From an uncultured Christensenella sp. (GTDB lineage: Bacteria; Bacillota; Clostridia; Christensenellales; UBA3700), in contig CAJTNA010000004.1 in NCBI GenBank assembly GCA_910577845.1, positions 1-64,000 of the forward strand: a stretch of 64,000 nucleotides of DNA, read 5' to 3'. Within the stretch, counting starts at the first letter, position 1. Each line of letters opens with the position of its first letter. Shown here piece after piece: positions 45,743-54,914 of this stretch. The position numbers and the translations under genes are program-made. The notes below the pieces were generated by a model, which saw nothing but the letters and a program-made list of their open reading frames with translations, was not told the DNA's origin and did not search any database.

Positions 45743-46602
45743 GTGTTTATAATGTATTAAAACCTACGGGTTGGACATCGTCTGATGTTGTAGTAAAAAT
45801 CAAGCATATGGTGCGTGAGTATACTGGTGATAAAAAGATTAAAGTAGGACATTTAGGTACGCTTGACCCCGCTGGCAGTGGAGTTTTGCCAGTGTGCGTG
45901 GGCAGTGCAACAAAATTGTTTGATTATTATGTTGGTATGGATAAAATTTATCGTACCACTTTTACTTTTGGTAAAAGTACAGATACATTAGACTCTTATG
46001 GTGCAGTTGTTGAAAGCTGTAGTAATATACCTAATATTCACGATATAAAAATAGCACTAGAAAGTTTTAAAGGTGAGATAATGCAAGTTCCACCAAAATA
46101 TTCACGCATAAGTGTAGGTGGTGTGCGAGCTGTTGACGCAGTAAGGAAAGGTATTGAACTTGATATTAAAGCACGTAAAGTTAAAGTGTATAGTATAGAT
46201 ATTTTAAATTATAATAGCGGTGTTTTGACGCTGAATATTCATTGTTCTGGTGGAACATATATACGCAGTATTTGTCGTGATTTGGCGGAAATGCTTGGAA
46301 GTTGTGCGTATATGTCAAGCATTATAAGATTACAAAACAAAAGTTTTTGTATTGAAAACGCAAAAACTTTAGATGAAATAAATAGCGATATTGTTGGTAC
46401 TATCATAACTTTGGACAAGCTATTTGAGAATATGCAAAAAGTTAATTTAACAAGTGATAAAGAAAAAAAGCTTTTAAATGGTGTAAGAATTGCAAAACAA
46501 GGCATAAATGGTGACTATATTATTGTTATTGAAGATAAGATTTTTGGCATTTGTGCAGATGTTAAAGATTATACAGAGGTAAAAGTTAGGTTATGGAACT
46601 AA
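45736..46602 (+). CDS. truB: tRNA pseudouridine-55 synthase
   Basis: Makes pseudouridine 55 in the T-arm of tRNA. Catalytic GHLGTLDPAGSGVLPV with the essential Asp is at about residues 35-50; PPKYSRISVGGVRA and CSGGTYIRSICRDLA are also conserved. Length 288. It overlaps nrnA upstream and ribF downstream, so the three are co-translated. Confidence 0.95.
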   Translation: MLGVYNVLKPTGWTSSDVVVKIKHMVREYTGDKKIKVGHLGTLDPAGSGVLPVCVGSATKLFDYYVGMDKIYRTTFTFGKSTDTLDSYGAVVESCSNIPNIHDIKIALESFKGEIMQVPPKYSRISVGGVRAVDAVRKGIELDIKARKVKVYSIDILNYNSGVLTLNIHCSGGTYIRSICRDLAEMLGSCAYMSSIIRLQNKSFCIENAKTLDEINSDIVGTIITLDKLFENMQKVNLTSDKEKKLLNGVRIAKQGINGDYIIVIEDKIFGICADVKDYTEVKVRLWN

Positions 46603-47486
46603 TTGATTTTAAACAAAAATTTAAAAAGCCTATTTGTTTGAGCCTTGGTTACTTTGATAGTGTACATAATGGGCATAAACTATTACTTTCAAAGTGTGTT
46701 GAAAGTGAGTATTTGCCAGCGGTGTTCACATTTAAAAATAACCCTCAAAGTCAAATTAGTGGTATGTCAAAACAATGTTATACCTTTGAGGAAAGATTGA
46801 GAATTTTTGAAGATTTAGGTTTACAATTAGTTGTATCTGGCATTTTTGATAAACAATTTATGAAAATGAGTGGCATAGAGTTTTTAAATACTTTGACTAA
46901 TAATCTAAATATAAAAAAAGTTGTTTTTGGAACAGATTATTCTTGTGGCTTTGGAGCGGAATATAAAGAGAAAGAAGTCGCTCAATATTTTGAGAATAAA
47001 AATATCAAGGTTGAAATTGTAGATTTATTAATGACTAACAATGGCAAAATTGCTTCACGTGATATAAGAGAACTTTTGCGTAATGGTGAGATTGAAAAAG
47101 TTAATACTTTATTGCCTTATTCTTACTTTATGTTAGGTGTAGTGGAAAAGGGACGAAATGTTGGTGGAAGTGTTTTGGGATATCCAACTGCTAATATACC
47201 TTATCCGCACGACAAGGTGGAAATGAAAGCTGGTGTGTATAAGACTTATATTTATTTTGATAACAAAAAATATTTAGGTCTAACTAATGTCGGGGCTCAT
47301 CCTACATTTGACGATTACAATTTTAATTTGGAAAGTTTTGTTCTTGATTTTGATGGTGATTTATATGGTAAGAGCATAAAAGTGGAATTTGTGCAATATC
47401 TGCGAGGAGTGTTTAAATTTGAAAATTCCACTCAATTAAAAGAGCAGATTGATAGTGATGTTAAGCGTATACTTGCAGGAAAATGA
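46593..47486 (+). CDS. ribF: Bifunctional riboflavin kinase/FAD synthetase
   Basis: Makes FMN and FAD from riboflavin. The N-terminal nucleotidyl-transferase domain contains YFDSVHNGHKLLL and SSRDIRELL-type residues; the C-terminal flavokinase starts at GYPTANIPYPHDKVEMKAGVY. Length 297. It overlaps truB by 10 bp. Confidence 0.94.
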   Translation: MELIDFKQKFKKPICLSLGYFDSVHNGHKLLLSKCVESEYLPAVFTFKNNPQSQISGMSKQCYTFEERLRIFEDLGLQLVVSGIFDKQFMKMSGIEFLNTLTNNLNIKKVVFGTDYSCGFGAEYKEKEVAQYFENKNIKVEIVDLLMTNNGKIASRDIRELLRNGEIEKVNTLLPYSYFMLGVVEKGRNVGGSVLGYPTANIPYPHDKVEMKAGVYKTYIYFDNKKYLGLTNVGAHPTFDDYNFNLESFVLDFDGDLYGKSIKVEFVQYLRGVFKFENSTQLKEQIDSDVKRILAGK

Positions 47487-47531
47487 ATCTTGCAAAAATA
47501 ATATTTAAAATATAAATTGAAGAGGTGCTTT

Positions 47532-48386
47532 ATGATAAAATTTGGACCTAGTGGAACGGGTAGTTTGTTTGAGGAAGAAGGCTTTACAAAAACTATAGAC
47601 GTACCAAATTGGTTAAAAGAAAAAGGACTTGATTTATACGAATATTCCTTTGGTAGGGGTGTGCGTATGAGTGAAGGTACCGCAACGGCTTATGGTACAG
47701 AGTTTGCAAAGCAAGGTATAGAGATTTCTGTACACGCACCTTATTTTATTAACCTTGCAACTGCAGAGGAGGAGAAAGCACAAAACAATCATAGATATAT
47801 AAAAGAAAGTTTAATTGCGTTAAAGCAGTTAGGTGGTAAACGTTGTGTATTCCACCCAGGTTCACCACTTAAATTGCCAAGAGTTGAGGCAATGGATTTG
47901 CTAATGCAAAGGCTTGATACTTTGCTTTCTGATTTATATGATAGTGGTTTAAATGATTGTATGCTAGCTATTGAAACAATGGGTAAACAAGCTCAACTTG
48001 GTGACGTGGACGAAGTTATTCGTATGGTATCACGTGACAAAATGCTTTATCCTTGTATTGACTTTGGTCACCTAAATGCTCGTACTGGCGGTAGTTTGAA
48101 AAGCTATGACGATTATAAAAGGGTGCTTGAAAGATTTATTGAGGGTGTTGGTTATGACAAAGTAAATAATATGCACGTACATTTTTCTAAGATTGAATAT
48201 ACCTCAAAAGGAGAGGTTAGACATTTGACATTTGAGGATAATGTTTATGGTCCCGACTTTGAACCGCTAGCAAAAGCTTTGGTTGATTTAAACTTAGAGC
48301 CGTATATCGTGAGTGAGTCTGCTGGCACACAAACTATAGATAGTTTGTATATGAAAAATTGTTATAATAGCTTAAAAAATAACTAA
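47532..48386 (+). CDS. Endonuclease IV-like TIM-barrel protein (AP endonuclease family 2)
   Basis: Resembles deoxyribonuclease IV, which cuts DNA 5' of abasic sites using three zinc ions. Likely metal ligands are in SVHAPYFINLA, VFHPGS, AIETMGK, CIDFGHLNA and MHVHFSK near residues 77-230, and SESAGTQ at the end matches the final motif. The spacing is as in the family, but the segment GKQAQLGDVDEV differs from the canonical NTAGQG, so a relative with another substrate is possible. ATG 47532 after AGAGGTG; 45 bp from ribF, probably the same operon. Confidence 0.78.
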   Translation: MIKFGPSGTGSLFEEEGFTKTIDVPNWLKEKGLDLYEYSFGRGVRMSEGTATAYGTEFAKQGIEISVHAPYFINLATAEEEKAQNNHRYIKESLIALKQLGGKRCVFHPGSPLKLPRVEAMDLLMQRLDTLLSDLYDSGLNDCMLAIETMGKQAQLGDVDEVIRMVSRDKMLYPCIDFGHLNARTGGSLKSYDDYKRVLERFIEGVGYDKVNNMHVHFSKIEYTSKGEVRHLTFEDNVYGPDFEPLAKALVDLNLEPYIVSESAGTQTIDSLYMKNCYNSLKNN

Positions 48387-48480
48387 TCAAATAAAATTTA
48401 ATGGTTGCAAATAGCTAATTGAATGAAATTTGATAGTTGAAAATTTTAAACATAAAATTAATTTTGCCAGTAAAATACCT

Positions 48481-48497
48481 TTGAAAATCGGTACTAA
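48481..48497 (+). repeat. Recurrent intergenic 17-mer, copy 7
   Basis: Exact match to the consensus (TTGAAAATCGGTACTAA), just upstream of the bidirectional terminator. Confidence 0.6.
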
Positions 48498-48509
48498 TTT
48501 GAAAAAAAT

Positions 48510-48541
48510 AAAATAATCACTCAAAATTGAGTGATTATTTT
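48510..48541. terminator. Bidirectional terminator
   Basis: A perfect 15-bp stem (48510-48524 with 48527-48541) between two convergent genes, with A- and T-runs on both sides. Confidence 0.88.
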
Positions 48542-48572
48542 GATGTGTGTTAGTTATATTTGTGATGAACTT

Positions 48573-49259
48573 TTAATTTTCTGTATTATTTGCAAGCATT
48601 CTTACAGCGATAAATTTGCTTTCAAAATAAATTTCCGTTTGTGTATCTTTGTAAGTACTAATAATTTTGTTTTCCGTTTCAATAACTTGTAGGTTGTAAT
48701 TGTTGGTACTACTTAGCCAGTTAGCCATTTGTGTTATTGATATATCACCTATAGCATAAAACTCATACTGGACATTGTTAAAAGTTATTTGTTTATCAAA
48801 ACATTGCGTAACCAAAAATTTAGGAAAAACTATCCCCTCAACATACATATTTTCAAATATGTAATTTAGTTCACAATATTCTTCAGTTTTGTATAATGTG
48901 GCACGAGCAATTATTTTATTGTCTTTTTTTTTGTAAAGGTATGCACCATTTTCATATAGTTCGTAATTTACAGAACTATCATAATCGTTTGCTAGTTTGC
49001 AAAGTTCAGCAGTGGATAGCTTTGACTCAAAAACTTGACGTGAGGGAACATCTATTCCATTAATCATTTTTACTGGAATTATTATTTTTTCGGTTGAGTA
49101 AGCATCTACAACAGTAAGTCTATTTTTAGAGGTTAAGCCACCTGCCTCAAAAGAGGAGTACCATACTAGAATAATTTCTATAACTAATATCAAAAGTGGA
49201 ACGATACACACTAATACAAAATTACGTTTTTGTTCAAGTGTAGATTTATTGTTTTGCAT
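48573..49259 (-). CDS. Membrane-anchored protein of unknown function
   Basis: 228 residues. One membrane helix at about residues 14-38 (NFVLVCIVPLLILVIEIILVWY), then an extracellular or cytoplasmic domain of about 190 residues rich in Asn, Tyr, Glu and Ile with alternating beta patterns. I recognise no family. I start at the inner Met, after a GGAGGGG. Convergent with the endonuclease IV-like gene, sharing the terminator at 48510. Confidence 0.7.
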   Translation of the reverse strand: MQNNKSTLEQKRNFVLVCIVPLLILVIEIILVWYSSFEAGGLTSKNRLTVVDAYSTEKIIIPVKMINGIDVPSRQVFESKLSTAELCKLANDYDSSVNYELYENGAYLYKKKDNKIIARATLYKTEEYCELNYIFENMYVEGIVFPKFLVTQCFDKQITFNNVQYEFYAIGDISITQMANWLSSTNNYNLQVIETENKIISTYKDTQTEIYFESKFIAVRMLANNTEN

Positions 49260-49582
49260 AATTTTCCCCTCCATAAATTTATTATAACATTTTTAAGTAC
49301 CATTTGCAAGATTTATAAGAGATGTTGACAAATTAATATATTGAATATGTTAGATTTATTTTATAAATATCAGCTTGTGTTTACATTGCTAGCATAATTG
49401 TTGAAGTAATTTTTATAGTTTAACCTATTTTTTAGAGGTCGCTATGTTAAAGAATAAATAACAAATTGTTTTTTTAATTATTTTGCCTTACACTTTTTAC
49501 ATAAGAAGTCAACTATGCTTGCAACTATCTCTATAAGAGTATAAAAAATTATAATCATTATATATAAAATATAAAAAAAACA
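49260..49582. other. AT-rich intergenic region upstream of pepP
   Basis: A divergent promoter region between the - strand unknown gene and pepP. No small gene or structured RNA is recognised. Confidence 0.5.
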
Positions 49583-49611
49583 TTTACAAGTTAAAAAAAA
49601 TATGTTATAAT
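49583..49611 (+). promoter_or_regulatory. Sigma-A promoter of pepP-efp, placed directly at the start codon
   Basis: TTTACA (49583-49588), a 17-bp spacer, perfect TATAAT (49606-49611). Only six bases separate the -10 from the ATG at 49618, so transcription would begin at or within a base or two of the start codon. Confidence 0.72.
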
Positions 49612-49617
49612 GCTTTT

Positions 49618-50691
49618 ATGGTAAGTTTAGACAAAATTTTTGATAAGTATAATTTGGATGGAATTTTGATATCAAATAACTTTAATGTAAAGTATGTCAG
49701 CGGTTATTCTGCCGATTATTGCTTTGTATTGATTACCAAAAAAAGCTGTTATTATTTTACTGATGGCAGATTTTTGATTGAAGCTAATAGAGATTTGGAA
49801 AGTTGTTTTAAAGTGGTTGAGATTACAGCACTTTCCGCTGAGGAAATTATTTGTAAAACTATTAAGGATAACAAGTTAAAGAAGATTGGTTTTGATAGTG
49901 ACCTTAGTTATTGTGATTATGTTTTTGTAACAAAAAAATTGCTTAAAGCTTGTAAAATGTTTGATATTACAAACGATTTGTTACAAATGCGAGCTATCAA
50001 GAGTGATAGGGAAATTGAGTATATAACTAAAGCTCAACGCATTGCGGAAAAGTCTTTAGAACAAGTAAAAGTCCTTATAAAAGAGGGTATGACAGAGTTG
50101 GAACTATGTGCCAAACTTGAGTACTTTATGAAAATTAATGGTAGCTTAAAACCTAGTTTTGATACCATTGTAGCTTTTGGTGAAAATAGTGCTATTGCAC
50201 ACGCTAAGCCGTCAGATAGGAAACTTAAAGTCGGAGATATTATTTTAATTGACTTTGGTGCTACTTACAATGGATATTGTTCGGATATGACAAGGACATT
50301 CGTTTTTGGTAGTGTCAGTGAAGAGATAGAAAAGCTTTACAATATGGTGCTTGGTGCAAATGAGATTGCAATAAGCAGTATGCGTTCTGGCATCCCACCA
50401 CGTGAGGTGGATAGGGTCGCAAGGAACTATTTAGATTTATATAGAATGTCGTCATATTTTAACCATTCTTTAGGACACGGCGTAGGTCTTGAGATACACG
50501 AGTATCCGACTTTATCGTCAAGAGTAATGACAGACGACAGATTGCAAGACGGAATGGTTGTCACCATAGAGCCTGGGATATATATTGAGGGGCTTTGCGG
50601 TATTAGAATTGAGGATATGATTGTGGTAAAAGGAGCAAATGCTATTAACTTAACCACTTCAAATAAAAATTTAGAAATTATTAATAATTAG
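49618..50691 (+). CDS. pepP: M24-family Xaa-Pro aminopeptidase
   Basis: A dimetal aminopeptidase that removes residues before proline. The creatinase-like N-terminal domain covers residues 1-120, and the pita-bread catalytic domain has metal ligands in DFGATYNGYCSDMTRT, HSLGHGVGLEIHE, TIEPGIYIE and GIRIEDMIVV. Length 357 is normal. The gene has no RBS; the promoter -10 lies just upstream, so the mRNA is probably leaderless. It precedes efp by 16 bp, a conserved Firmicutes pair (pepP-efp). Confidence 0.93.
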   Translation: MVSLDKIFDKYNLDGILISNNFNVKYVSGYSADYCFVLITKKSCYYFTDGRFLIEANRDLESCFKVVEITALSAEEIICKTIKDNKLKKIGFDSDLSYCDYVFVTKKLLKACKMFDITNDLLQMRAIKSDREIEYITKAQRIAEKSLEQVKVLIKEGMTELELCAKLEYFMKINGSLKPSFDTIVAFGENSAIAHAKPSDRKLKVGDIILIDFGATYNGYCSDMTRTFVFGSVSEEIEKLYNMVLGANEIAISSMRSGIPPREVDRVARNYLDLYRMSSYFNHSLGHGVGLEIHEYPTLSSRVMTDDRLQDGMVVTIEPGIYIEGLCGIRIEDMIVVKGANAINLTTSNKNLEIINN

Positions 50692-50707
50692 TTTACTGGA
50701 GGTAAAT

Positions 50708-51271
50708 ATGGCTACAATTTTGGCTGGTGATTTTCGTAAGGGAATTACTTTTGAAATGGATGGAAAAGTAATGGTTATCGTGGAATTTTTACACGTTAAA
50801 CCAGGTAAGGGAGCTGCTTTCGTTCGTACAAAAATAAGGGATGTAATTAACGGCGGTGTTATTGAAAAAACTTTCAACCCAACTGAAAAATTTGAACTTG
50901 CTCACATTGAGAGAAAAACTCTTGAGTATTTGTATACTGATGGTGAGTTGTACTACTTTATGGACCAAGAAACTTACGAGCAAACTGCACTTAACCAAGA
51001 GAGTTGTGAAGACGCACTTAAGTTTATTAAAGAGAATATGACTGTTGATATAGAGTTTTATAAGGGTAAAGCATTTTCAGTTAGTGCACCAAACTTTGTT
51101 GAGTTGCTTATCACTTATTGTGAGCCAGGTGCAAAGGGCAACACTGCTACTAACGCTACTAAACCAGCAACTCTTGAGACAGGTTATATAATCCAAGTGC
51201 CATTATTTGTAAACGAAGGTGATACTATTCGTATTGATACAAGAACTGGAACTTATATGTCAAGAGTTTAA
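50708..51271 (+). CDS. efp: Translation elongation factor P
   Basis: Relieves ribosome stalling at polyproline. Three OB-like domains are present: N-terminal ILAGDFRKGITFEMDGKVMVIVEFLHVKPGKGAAF with the loop lysine that many bacteria modify (KPGKG), the middle domain and the C-terminal VNEGDTIRIDTRTGTYMSR signature. Length 187. RBS GGAGG; terminator right after. Confidence 0.96.
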   Translation: MATILAGDFRKGITFEMDGKVMVIVEFLHVKPGKGAAFVRTKIRDVINGGVIEKTFNPTEKFELAHIERKTLEYLYTDGELYYFMDQETYEQTALNQESCEDALKFIKENMTVDIEFYKGKAFSVSAPNFVELLITYCEPGAKGNTATNATKPATLETGYIIQVPLFVNEGDTIRIDTRTGTYMSRV

Positions 51272-51699
51272 TTTTTGTAATAAAATAACTGCAAGTATCA
51301 TTAGCTTGCAGTTATTTTTGATATGTAATTTTATCAAGAGCTTTTGAGATTTGTAAAATGAGTTTGTTGTATTACTAGCGTGTGAATACTTTAGTTTATG
51401 TTGCATATAATTTGTTTTTTCTATAGTAAGTTGTATTTACTTCATCAACAAAAGAAAAAGGTAATCATTAAATGTCCACATTGTAGTTGCAAGTAAAATT
51501 ATGCTATTGTGCATATTCGCTATAGTTTGTTTTGCGTGTGTGGCAGTAAATTGTTTAATTATTAATGTGGATTAATTTAGGTATTAAAATTATTTGTTTT
51601 TGATAGTAAAATATATTAATAAACTTGATAAACAAAAAAATGTATGTTTAAGTGAGAAAGTTTGTAAAAGATAAAATGTAAAGGGATTTTATTAGGTAT
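51272..51699. other. Intergenic region between efp and ruvC
   Basis: Contains the efp terminator. Near 51398-51496 a 32-codon frame ends KCPHCSCK, recalling the start of a zinc-ribbon protein but lacking an RBS, so it may be a gene remnant. The rest is AT-rich and featureless. Confidence 0.4.
51282..51318 (+). terminator. Rho-independent terminator of pepP-efp
   Basis: AAAATAACTGCAAG (51282-51295) pairs with CTTGCAGTTATTTT (51305-51318). Confidence 0.88.
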
Positions 51700-52191
51700 A
51701 TGAGGATATTAGGTATTGACCCAGGGTATGCAATCGTTGGGTATGGTGTAATTGATGTGGAAAGAGGCAATTATTCACTAGTTGATTATGGTGTTATTAC
51801 TACACCAAAAGAAGAAAGCACTCCAACACGATTATGTATGATTGAAAAAAGTTTGATTAAGTTAATTGAGCAGTATCAACCAGACAATATTGCATTGGAA
51901 GAGTTGTTTTTTGCAAGGAACACTACTACAGCAATTACTGTTGCAGAAGCAAGGGGAGTTTTGCTTTTAACGGCAACAAAATACTGTGGTAATCTTTATG
52001 AGTACACACCTTTGCAGATTAAGCAAGCAATTACGGGATATGGTAAGGCAGACAAAAACCAAGTACAACAAATGGTTAAGATGATGTTAAAATTAAAAGC
52101 CATTCCAAAACCAGACGATGCAGCAGACGCTTTGGCTGTTGCAATCACTCACGGACAGACGAACAGAATGTCTAATATGTTTAGAATTTAA
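51700..52191 (+). CDS. ruvC: Holliday junction endonuclease RuvC
   Basis: Resolves Holliday junctions after RuvAB branch migration. The acidic catalytic residues are in LGIDPGYAIVGYGV (Asp7), LEELFF (Glu about 67) and PDDAADALAVAITHG. Length 163 is normal. Starts the operon ruvC-ruvA-ruvB-queA; ruvA follows after 34 bp. Confidence 0.95.
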   Translation: MRILGIDPGYAIVGYGVIDVERGNYSLVDYGVITTPKEESTPTRLCMIEKSLIKLIEQYQPDNIALEELFFARNTTTAITVAEARGVLLLTATKYCGNLYEYTPLQIKQAITGYGKADKNQVQQMVKMMLKLKAIPKPDDAADALAVAITHGQTNRMSNMFRI

Positions 52192-52225
52192 GTAAAATAA
52201 TTTGCAATCAAGTTGAGGTGATTTT

Positions 52226-52819
52226 ATGTACGCATTTATCAGTGGTATAATAGATTATATAGACCCTAACGGGCTTGTTGTTGTGGATAACAATGGTATT
52301 GGTTACAATATTAATGTATCTTTAAATACATTATCCGAGTTGCCGTCTAAGGGGGATAAAATTAAGCTTTATACTTATACGCATATTAAAGAGGATGCTT
52401 TTTCTCTTTTCGGTTTTATGAGTTTAAACGAAAAAAGTATGTTTGTCAAGTTGATAGACATAAATGGTGTCGGACCTAAAATGGCTTTGGGTATTTTGTC
52501 GGGTATATCCGCACCAGCACTTGTTGTTGCAGTTGCAAATAATGATGTTAAAAGTTTGTCCAGCATTAAAGGCGTAGGCAAAAAGACTGCTGAGAGAATT
52601 ATACTTGAATTAAAAGAAAAGGTTGGTAATATTGAGGGTGATTTACTTGTCAATACTCAAATTAATATTTCAAGTTCAAAGGAAATAAATGATGCGATTG
52701 AGGCTTTAGTTGCGTTAGGAATAAGCAAAAATGATGCGATTAAGGCAGTGCAAAAGGCAAGTGAAACTGCAAAAGATACTAATGCTATCATTACTCTTGC
52801 ATTGCGTAGTATGGCATAA
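52226..52819 (+). CDS. ruvA: Holliday junction DNA helicase subunit RuvA
   Basis: Binds four-way junctions and loads RuvB. The N-terminal OB domain, the helix-hairpin-helix motifs (INGVGPKMALGILSG, IKGVGKKTAERIILELKEK) and the C-terminal RuvB-binding domain (EALVALGISKNDAIKAVQKA) are intact. Length 197. Confidence 0.95.
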   Translation: MYAFISGIIDYIDPNGLVVVDNNGIGYNINVSLNTLSELPSKGDKIKLYTYTHIKEDAFSLFGFMSLNEKSMFVKLIDINGVGPKMALGILSGISAPALVVAVANNDVKSLSSIKGVGKKTAERIILELKEKVGNIEGDLLVNTQINISSSKEINDAIEALVALGISKNDAIKAVQKASETAKDTNAIITLALRSMA

Positions 52820-52828
52820 GGAGTTACT

Positions 52829-53899
52829 ATGTTTAATTTTGATATGGAAGACGATAGATTAATCACCAGTACTAAACATTCAGAGGATAGTATTGAAAAT
52901 GGTCTTAGACCAAAGAGTATGGATGAGTATATTGGTCAAGATAAAATCAAAGGAAATTTAGAGATTTTTATAAAAGCCGCACTAAAGCGTGGCGAAGCTT
53001 TAGACCACGTATTGTTATATGGTCCTCCAGGACTTGGTAAAACTACTTTGTCACACATTATTGCAAATGAAATGAATTCCCAAATTAGAGTTACTAGCGG
53101 ACCTGCGATTGAAAAGGCGGGGGATTTAGCTGCAATACTAACAAATTTGTCTGATAATGACATTTTGTTTATTGATGAAATTCATAGGCTAAACCGCAAT
53201 GTTGAGGAAGTTTTATATCCCGCAATGGAAGACTATGCTTTGGATATTATAATTGGTAAAGGACCATCTGCAAGAAGTTTGCGAATAGATTTGCCAAAGT
53301 TTACTTTGATTGGTGCTACAACTAAAGCGGGTATGCTAACCAGTCCATTAAGAGATAGGTTTGGTGTTAACCTTAGGTTAGAACTTTATACTCCAGACGA
53401 TTTGGTTAAAATTATTAACCGCTCAGCAAAATTGCTTAATATAAATATTGATGCAGATGCAAGTTTTGAGATTGCAAGACGTTCAAGAGGTACACCTCGT
53501 ATTGCAAACAGAATTTTAAAGAGAGTAAGAGATTTTGCCGAGGTACTTTCCGACAAAGGGAAAATTGACCTTGAGATTGCTAGAAAGAGTTTGACACTTA
53601 TGGAAATTGACGATATGGGGTTAGACTACAGCGATATCAAGATTTTAACTAATATGATAGATACTTTTGGTGGCGGACCAGTTGGACTTGATACTTTGGC
53701 TGCGTCTGTCAATGAGGATAGCAACACTATTGAGGACGTAATTGAGCCATACTTAATGCAGATTGGTTTTGTTGCAAGGACTCCACGTGGTAGAATTTGC
53801 TTGAAAAAAGCTTATGAGCATTTGGGCAAAACAATGGATACAGAGAAAGAGTTGCTAATTTCACAATATGAAAAAGAGGTTGCAGATAAAAATGAATAA
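52829..53899 (+). CDS. ruvB: Holliday junction DNA helicase RuvB
   Basis: An AAA+ ring motor for branch migration. N-terminal LRPKSMDEYIGQDKIKGNL, Walker A GPPGLGKTTLSHI (about residues 66-78), Walker B FIDEIHRLN, sensor TTKAGMLTSPLRDRFG, and the C-terminal winged helix with GFVARTPRGRI. Length 356. Its end overlaps queA (ATGAATAA). Confidence 0.96.
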   Translation: MFNFDMEDDRLITSTKHSEDSIENGLRPKSMDEYIGQDKIKGNLEIFIKAALKRGEALDHVLLYGPPGLGKTTLSHIIANEMNSQIRVTSGPAIEKAGDLAAILTNLSDNDILFIDEIHRLNRNVEEVLYPAMEDYALDIIIGKGPSARSLRIDLPKFTLIGATTKAGMLTSPLRDRFGVNLRLELYTPDDLVKIINRSAKLLNINIDADASFEIARRSRGTPRIANRILKRVRDFAEVLSDKGKIDLEIARKSLTLMEIDDMGLDYSDIKILTNMIDTFGGGPVGLDTLAASVNEDSNTIEDVIEPYLMQIGFVARTPRGRICLKKAYEHLGKTMDTEKELLISQYEKEVADKNE

Positions 53900-54914
53900 A
53901 AGTGATTTTTATTACGATTTACCTGAGGAATTAATTGCACAAACACCAGTTTATCCTCGTGATAGCTCAAGAATGCTTGTGTATAATAGGCAAAATGATA
54001 GTATTGAACATAAGCATTTTTATGATGTGATAGATTATTTGAAAGAAGGGGATGTACTTGTAATTAACAATACTAAAGTTATACCTGCAAGATTGTTTTG
54101 TCATAGGGAAGGCAAAGAGGAAGTGATTGAGGTATTACTTTTAAAAAGGATAGATTACAATCATTATGAGTGCATAACTAAACCTGCAAAAAAATTGAAG
54201 CTTGGAACAAAGATTGTTTTTAGTGAAAAACTTTCTGCAGTGGTAAAAGAGATTGGGGAACAAGGCATTAGGATATTAGAGTTTTTATTTGATGGTGTAT
54301 GGGAAAATATTTTGAACGAGATAGGCACTATGCCGTTACCACCTTATATTAAGGAAAAATTGCAAGACCAATCACGCTATCAAACTATTTATTGTAAGGA
54401 ATCTGGCTCAAGTGCTGCACCTACTGCTGGTTTGCATTTTACAGATGAGTTGCTTGATAAAATTAAGGCAAAAGGTGTAATAGTTGCAGAGGTGTTATTG
54501 CACGTAGGTTTAGGAACTTTTCGACCAGTTAAAGAGGACGATATTTTAAAGCATAATATGCATAGTGAATATTGTAGGATTGATGAGCAGAATGCGGAAA
54601 TAATAAATAGTGCAGTTAAAGAGGGTAGACGAGTAATTTGCGTAGGCACTACTTCTGTTAGAACTCTTGAAAGTTTAGCTGACGAAAATGGTTTTGTAAA
54701 AGCTGATACTATGGACACTAATATCTTTATTTATCCAGGATATAAGTTTAAAGTTGTAGGTGGCTTAATTACAAATTTCCATTTGCCCGAGTCTACTTTG
54801 ATTATGCTGGTTTCCGCATTTATGGGTAGGGAAAATGCTTTGAATATGTACAATATTGCAGTAAGTGAAAAATATAGATTTTTTAGTTTTGGTGATGCTA
54901 CATTTATAATCTAA
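53892..54914 (+). CDS. queA: S-adenosylmethionine:tRNA ribosyltransferase-isomerase
   Basis: Penultimate step of queuosine synthesis: transfers the ribosyl part of S-adenosylmethionine to preQ1-modified tRNA. Conserved DFYYDLPEELIAQTP, SAAPTAGLHFTDELL and HVGLGTFRPVK are seen. I start at ATG 53892, overlapping the ruvB stop. With tgt downstream, the pair makes queuosine precursors in tRNA position 34. Confidence 0.95.
   Translation: MNKSDFYYDLPEELIAQTPVYPRDSSRMLVYNRQNDSIEHKHFYDVIDYLKEGDVLVINNTKVIPARLFCHREGKEEVIEVLLLKRIDYNHYECITKPAKKLKLGTKIVFSEKLSAVVKEIGEQGIRILEFLFDGVWENILNEIGTMPLPPYIKEKLQDQSRYQTIYCKESGSSAAPTAGLHFTDELLDKIKAKGVIVAEVLLHVGLGTFRPVKEDDILKHNMHSEYCRIDEQNAEIINSAVKEGRRVICVGTTSVRTLESLADENGFVKADTMDTNIFIYPGYKFKVVGGLITNFHLPESTLIMLVSAFMGRENALNMYNIAVSEKYRFFSFGDATFII

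Noticed and set aside
48510..48541. Possible regulatory inverted repeat
   Set aside because: Lies between convergent genes with T-runs on both strands, so a shared terminator explains it.
51398..51496. 32-codon frame ending KCPHCSCK, resembling a zinc-ribbon start
   Set aside because: No RBS or promoter, and the frame ends at once after the Cys cluster. At most a remnant.
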